Assembly: GCA_964626495.1 (NCBI GenBank) | Contig: CAZVFT010000088.1 | Location: 1 to 9,874, forward strand | DNA from: JACNLN01 sp964626495 | GTDB lineage: Bacteria > Fidelibacterota > Marinisomatia > Marinisomatales > CAZVFT01 | Length of the DNA stretch: 9,874 nucleotides | Reading direction: 5' to 3' | Part shown: one piece after another, positions 7,118 through 9,874 of the stretch | Position numbering within the stretch: the stretch's first letter is position 1 | Layout: every line of letters begins with the position of its first letter | Made by a program: the position numbers and the translations under genes | The notes under the pieces: model-generated | The model's input: only the letters and a program-made list of their open reading frames with translations | Database searches by the model: none | What the model was told of the DNA's origin: nothing

Positions 7118-8172
7118 AGTTATTTGGCAAACAAATCAAGTTAAGACTATCTGATTTTAACTATAATCTTCCGAAGAGTAGAATCGCTCAATATCCATCC
7201 AAAAGGCGAGATTATTCCCGAATGATGGTATTACACAGAGACAGTAAAACTATCGAACATAGAAAGTTTATTAACATTACTGATTATATGAAGAAAAACG
7301 ATCTTCTTGTAATCAACACGACGAAAGTATTTCCAGCGCGACTTTTTGCTGTAAAAGATCGAACCGATGCTCAGGTAGAAGTGTTCCTCCTTAGGGAGTT
7401 GGAAAATAATATGTGGGAAGTTCTGGTAAAGCCCGCCAGGAAGGTTAGGGTGGGGAATAAATTGCATTTTACTGATAAAATTCGTTGTGATGTCATTGAC
7501 AATACTGTCTCGGGTGGTCGGGTGGTCCGGTTTGAATTTGAGGGAGACGATTTTTATAAAATAATCGATAAAATTGGCTCTTCCCCTCTTCCTCCTTACA
7601 TTAAGCGGGAAACTGAGACCAAAGATAAGAAGCGGTACCAGACCGTGTTTGCAGAACATCGAGGCGCCGTAGCAGCACCGACGGCGGGACTCCACTTTAC
7701 TGAAGGATTAATCAATCGGATTAAACAAAAAGGCGCTAAAATTGCCCCCATCGTATTGCATATTGGCTTGGGGACATTTCGGCCGGTTCAGGTAGAAGAT
7801 CTTAACCGCCACCAGATGGATTCTGAGTTTTTTAGAGTTCCAGCCGAGACAGCCATTGCAATAAATGAGACTCGCAGAAAAGGGAAACGCATTTTTGCCG
7901 TGGGAACTTCAACCGTGAGAGCTCTTGAGACAGTTGTTGTTTCAGGATTTCAAGTCACATCAAAGCGTGGCTGGACGGATAAATTTATTTATCCACCGTA
8001 TGACTTCAATATGACCGATGCATTAATCACGAATTTTCACCAGCCAAAATCAACTCTGTTGATGTTAGTAAGCGCATTTTCTGATCGTGACTTTGTGTTA
8101 AAGGCATATAGAGAGGCGATAAAGGAGAAGTATCGCTTCCTGAGTTATGGCGATGCAATGCTGATTCTTTAG
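7114..8172 (+). CDS. queA: S-adenosylmethionine:tRNA ribosyltransferase-isomerase QueA
   Basis: QueA transfers and rearranges the ribosyl group of S-adenosylmethionine onto preQ1 at tRNA position 34, making epoxyqueuosine, the next-to-last step of queuosine synthesis. The 352 residues carry the family landmarks: FNYNLPKSRIAQYP (15-28), VINTTKVFPARL (66-77), VKPARKVRVG (105-114), SSPLPPYIKR (156-165), RYQTVFAEHRGAVAAPTAGLHF (174-195), LHIGLGTFRPV (215-225), GTSTVRALE (264-272), ALITNFHQPKSTLLMLVSAF (303-322) and YRFLSYGDAMLI (340-351). It begins about ten residues earlier than E. coli QueA, but the ATGA overlap with ruvB supports this ATG and there is no later Met before the conserved core. 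Two motif variants stand out: HQMDSE (233-238) where HxMHxE is common, and YPPY (293-296) where YPGY is common. ruvB-queA adjacency is widespread in bacteria. The stop is TAG. Confidence 0.96.
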   Translation: MKLFGKQIKLRLSDFNYNLPKSRIAQYPSKRRDYSRMMVLHRDSKTIEHRKFINITDYMKKNDLLVINTTKVFPARLFAVKDRTDAQVEVFLLRELENNMWEVLVKPARKVRVGNKLHFTDKIRCDVIDNTVSGGRVVRFEFEGDDFYKIIDKIGSSPLPPYIKRETETKDKKRYQTVFAEHRGAVAAPTAGLHFTEGLINRIKQKGAKIAPIVLHIGLGTFRPVQVEDLNRHQMDSEFFRVPAETAIAINETRRKGKRIFAVGTSTVRALETVVVSGFQVTSKRGWTDKFIYPPYDFNMTDALITNFHQPKSTLLMLVSAFSDRDFVLKAYREAIKEKYRFLSYGDAMLIL

Positions 8173-8181
8173 CGAAACAAC

Positions 8182-8892
8182 ATGCTGGTTGCCGCTGTCA
8201 TTACAGGTGCCGGGAAAAGCCTTAGATTTTCCCAACAATCAAAAGTTGGCGATATATCCCCTCCAAAACAATTTAAAGTATTAGCACAACAACCACTAAT
8301 AATATGGACTCTGCGCCCGTTTGTGGATGCTGAAATTATTACACAGATTGTGGTGGTTGTACCTGAAGATTATGTTATCTGGATGCAAGGTTGGATTGAT
8401 GTAATGGAGGTGAAAAAAGAAATAGTGGTAGCTACTGGCGGGGAGAAACGTCAGGATAGTGTCAAAAATGGGTTGGAGAAAGTAAGAAATGATATGGATG
8501 TGGTGGTAGTGCACGACGCCGTTCGACCCTTTGTCCGTGAAAGGTGGATATTGGAAACCGTTGACCTGTGCTCTGATTATGATGGCGCTATTGTAGGCAT
8601 CAGAGCAAGAGACACAATGAAAAAGGTGGAAGGCAGAATCATTGAAAAGACGTTAGACAGGGAACACATTTGGCAAGCACAAACTCCACAAACCTTCAAG
8701 ATAAACAAATTGGTTTCTGCGTACGAGAATGCCGATAAGAGGAAAATTATTGGTACAGACGAGGCTCAGCTAATGGAATTAAATGGAGGGCGGGTGGCTG
8801 TCATTGAAGGAGATCCGGACAATATCAAGATCACCACTCCGGCGGACTGGACTCTGGCAGAAAAAATCTGGGAGAGGAAATATCGTGATTAA
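8182..8892 (+). CDS. ispD: 2-C-methyl-D-erythritol 4-phosphate cytidylyltransferase IspD
   Basis: IspD couples CTP to methylerythritol 4-phosphate to give CDP-methylerythritol, the third step of the MEP isoprenoid pathway. The 236 residues fit the family. Recognisable motifs are the nucleotide-binding loop VITGAGKSLRF (6-16, R15), PPKQFKVL (27-34, K29), TGGEKRQDSVKNGL (85-98), VVVHDAVRPFV (108-118, D112), RDTMKK (143-148), WQAQTPQTF (164-172), GTDEAQLME (191-199) and PDNIKITTPADW (212-223, K216). R15, K29 and K216 correspond to E. coli R20, K27 and K213. The loop departs from the usual AAGxGxRxG, and the Arg-to-Lys spacing is 14 residues rather than 7, an extension of the CTP-binding loop. 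The gene starts nine bases after queA with no evident ribosome site, so coupling to queA is likely. Its end overlaps ispF by eight bases. Confidence 0.95.
   Translation: MLVAAVITGAGKSLRFSQQSKVGDISPPKQFKVLAQQPLIIWTLRPFVDAEIITQIVVVVPEDYVIWMQGWIDVMEVKKEIVVATGGEKRQDSVKNGLEKVRNDMDVVVVHDAVRPFVRERWILETVDLCSDYDGAIVGIRARDTMKKVEGRIIEKTLDREHIWQAQTPQTFKINKLVSAYENADKRKIIGTDEAQLMELNGGRVAVIEGDPDNIKITTPADWTLAEKIWERKYRD
8871..8877 (+). promoter_or_regulatory. Shine-Dalgarno site fixing the GTG start of ispF
   Basis: GGAGAGG at 8871-8877, within the end of ispD, lies seven bases before GTG 8885. It is the clearest ribosome site in the window. It favours GTG 8885 over upstream in-frame starts, which would add sequence not found in IspF proteins. 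Confidence 0.7.
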
Positions 8893-9361
8893 AACAGGAA
8901 TCGGATTTGATGCACATCGTCTGGAGAAAGGCGAGAAGCTTGTTCTGGGTGGAGTAGAAATCCCTTTTGAAAAGGGTTCTGTAGGACACTCGGACGGAGA
9001 TGTGCTGTGTCATGCGGTAGTGGACGCACTGTTAGGAGCTGCAAATTTGGGCGACATCGGGCTTTATTTCCCCAGTGATGATGATACTTGGAAGGGGATA
9101 TCAAGTCTGGTATTTTTAGGCAGGACGGCTGAGGAAGTAAAAAGCAACAGTTTTGAGATTGTTCATATTGATTGTACGGTGATTCTGCAGGTACCCCCAA
9201 TCAGATCTTTTATTCCTGAAATGAAATCGAAGATAGCCGGAGCTCTCGGAATCCAAAAAGATCAAATTTCAATCAAAGCTACGACTACCGATTATCTGGG
9301 CACCATTGGTCGGGGAGAAGGGATTGCAGCCCAGGTGGTGTCTACCCTTATAAGTATTTAG
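8885..9361 (+). CDS. ispF: 2-C-methyl-D-erythritol 2,4-cyclodiphosphate synthase IspF
   Basis: IspF cyclises CDP-methylerythritol 2-phosphate, releasing CMP, at the fifth step of the MEP pathway. Starting at GTG 8885 it has 158 residues, the normal family length, and begins directly with the conserved IKTGIGFDAHRLEKG. Zinc ligands D9 and H11 lie in GFDAHRL and H43 in SDGDVLCHAVVDALLG. Other landmarks are GHSDGD (34-39), ANLGDIGLYFPSDD, VHIDCTVILQVP and KATTTDYLGTIGRGEGIAA. The start overlaps the ispD stop by eight bases, a strong sign of translational coupling. IspE, which acts between IspD and IspF, is not in the window. An ATG further upstream at 8783 would add 34 residues in the alternative frame of ispD and is rejected as a start. 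The stop is TAG. Confidence 0.96.
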   Translation: MIKTGIGFDAHRLEKGEKLVLGGVEIPFEKGSVGHSDGDVLCHAVVDALLGAANLGDIGLYFPSDDDTWKGISSLVFLGRTAEEVKSNSFEIVHIDCTVILQVPPIRSFIPEMKSKIAGALGIQKDQISIKATTTDYLGTIGRGEGIAAQVVSTLISI

Positions 9362-9386
9362 TATACAGACATTTTTATAGAAACCA

Positions 9387-9608
9387 ATGAATAAAAACAT
9401 TTTATTTTTTATTTTCCTTATTCAAACGATCTTTTTAATGGTGGGTACCGATGAGTATTACTACTATGCTATCCTTGATACGAATGGGGAGTTTGCTCCT
9501 TCGATCCAGAAAGTGGGAATCGACCCACCCCTTTCCGAATCATACAATCTGGAACGCTCACCATCCCGGCTGGCGGAAATTGAAGCGGAAAGGGAACTTT
9601 TCCGCTAG
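9387..9608 (+). CDS. Small exported protein of unknown function, possibly truncated by an in-frame TAG
   Basis: An ATG 25 bases after ispF opens a 73-residue frame. Residues 1-20 form a likely signal peptide or membrane anchor, with NILFFIFLIQTIFLMVG after MNK. Then comes a tyrosine-rich DEYYYYAILD segment, a short polar region and a charged, probably helical stretch RLAEIEAERELFR. The frame ends at TAG 9606-9608 in the middle of that apparent helix, and the same frame stays open for another 31 codons of protein-like sequence (see 9606-9704). No family is recognised. No Shine-Dalgarno site is seen. It may be the last gene of the ruvB-queA-ispD-ispF unit. Confidence 0.55.
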   Translation: MNKNILFFIFLIQTIFLMVGTDEYYYYAILDTNGEFAPSIQKVGIDPPLSESYNLERSPSRLAEIEAERELFR

Positions 9609-9704
9609 CAGATAGAGCAAAACTGGGCGGACTATTTTGCAAGGAAACAAGGTCCGCGACCCAGACCTGCAAATTACATTCTGGGAACAATTGTTATTGA
9701 ATGA
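9606..9704 (+). pseudogene. In-frame continuation of the small exported protein beyond an amber stop
   Basis: Past TAG 9606-9608 the same frame encodes QIEQNWADYFARKQG and then PRPRPANYILGTIVIE before TGA at 9702-9704. The amphipathic, charged helix character of RLAEIEAERELFR continues directly into this segment, so the intact ancestor was probably about 105 residues. One base change (for example TAG from CAG or AAG) would restore it. queA and ispF both end in TAG in this window, so TAG is a normal stop here. A recent nonsense mutation or a sequencing or assembly error are the simplest explanations. Confidence 0.45.
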
Positions 9705-9732
9705 TAAAATTTATGTGTTTTGTTTTATCTTT

Positions 9733-9789
9733 ATGAAACATTATATTAAAAAAAAGGTGTTGATGAGTTTAGTGTCTCCAAACCAATGA
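9733..9789 (+). other. Possible 18-codon leader ORF overlapping the next start
   Basis: ATG 9733 opens MKHYIKKKVLMSLVSPNQ and stops at TGA 9787-9789. That stop overlaps the ATG of the following signal-peptide gene by four bases (ATGA). An internal ATG at 9763 follows AAGGTG and is also possible. The overlap suggests translational coupling, but so short a frame can easily arise by chance. Confidence 0.2.
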
Positions 9790-9874
9790 AACCCCACATT
9801 CACATCCTTAGTTTTCTAATACTTAGCTTTTTGTGTGTTCCCGCTTTCACACCCGCCCAATGGAGTACCTCCCC
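9786..9874 (+). CDS. N-terminus of a secreted protein (signal peptide; cut by window edge)
   Basis: ATG 9786 opens a frame that stays open to the window end (29 full codons). It encodes MKPH, a hydrophobic core ILSFLILSFLCVPAF and TPAQWSTSP. This is a typical signal peptide with predicted cleavage near PAQ. Mature proteins starting with QWST are common among secreted propeller and T9SS-sorted proteins of FCB bacteria, which fits the protein at the left edge, but the function cannot be read from this fragment. There is no Shine-Dalgarno site close to the ATG. Confidence 0.7.
   Translation, partial: MKPHIHILSFLILSFLCVPAFTPAQWSTS

Noticed and set aside
1267..9367. GTATAC-centred motif AGTATACA in three non-coding spots (1268, 6081 and 9360)
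   Set aside because: Matches of this length are expected by chance in about 10 kb, and positions relative to genes differ.
9387..9704. Reassigned or suppressed TAG (for example pyrrolysine) in the small exported gene
   Set aside because: queA and ispF in the same window terminate with TAG, and nothing resembling a suppressor tRNA or recoding structure is visible.
9703..9729. GATAAAA/TTTTATC inverted repeat as a terminator
   Set aside because: The stem is only 7 bp and nearly all A/T, with a 13-base loop and no following T-run, so it is not a convincing intrinsic terminator.
1..9874. CRISPR arrays, insertion sequences, rRNA or phage genes
   Set aside because: No regularly spaced repeats, transposase motifs, terminal inverted repeats or rRNA-like stretches were seen on either strand.

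Overview
The window reads as chromosomal DNA from a bacterium of the FCB superphylum, most likely a Marinimicrobia-, Ignavibacteria- or Calditrichota-like lineage. The main clue is a secreted beta-propeller protein at the left edge ending in a type IX secretion (T9SS) sorting domain with the NYPNPFN signature. Moderate-to-low GC, few strong Shine-Dalgarno sites and a second signal-peptide protein starting with AQWSTSP at the right edge also fit. The lineage assignment is inference; no search was run.

Layout. Positions 1-1181 (minus strand) hold a YCF48/BNR-type repeat protein with a signal peptide and a T9SS C-terminal domain cut by the window edge. Positions 1182-1617 are a divergent, AT-rich intergenic region. 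It contains a plausible promoter for the minus-strand gene and a compact cluster of four abutting inverted repeats (1439-1521) that would close into a cloverleaf. Positions 1618-5963 hold two transketolases in tandem: a canonical 664-residue enzyme and a divergent one of about 775 residues whose ThDP/metal motif is altered while its catalytic histidines and phosphate-binding residues are kept. Positions 6092-9361 hold a tight run of housekeeping genes, ruvB-queA-ispD-ispF, with a 4-nt overlap, a 9-nt gap and an 8-nt overlap. Positions 9387-9704 hold a small exported protein whose reading frame is interrupted by an in-frame TAG. The right edge (9786-9874) holds the signal peptide of another secreted protein.

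How the genes relate. The two transketolases move two-carbon ketol units between sugar phosphates and set the supply of glyceraldehyde 3-phosphate, which with pyruvate feeds the MEP isoprenoid pathway. ispD and ispF encode the third and fifth enzymes of that pathway, though they sit in a different transcription unit, about 2.2 kb past the end of the second transketolase. ruvB (Holliday-junction branch migration) and queA (queuosine in tRNA) are a neighbour pair seen in many bacteria.

Points most worth a second look are the cloverleaf of inverted repeats upstream of the first transketolase, the unusual active-site motif of the second transketolase, and the amber-interrupted small exported protein.
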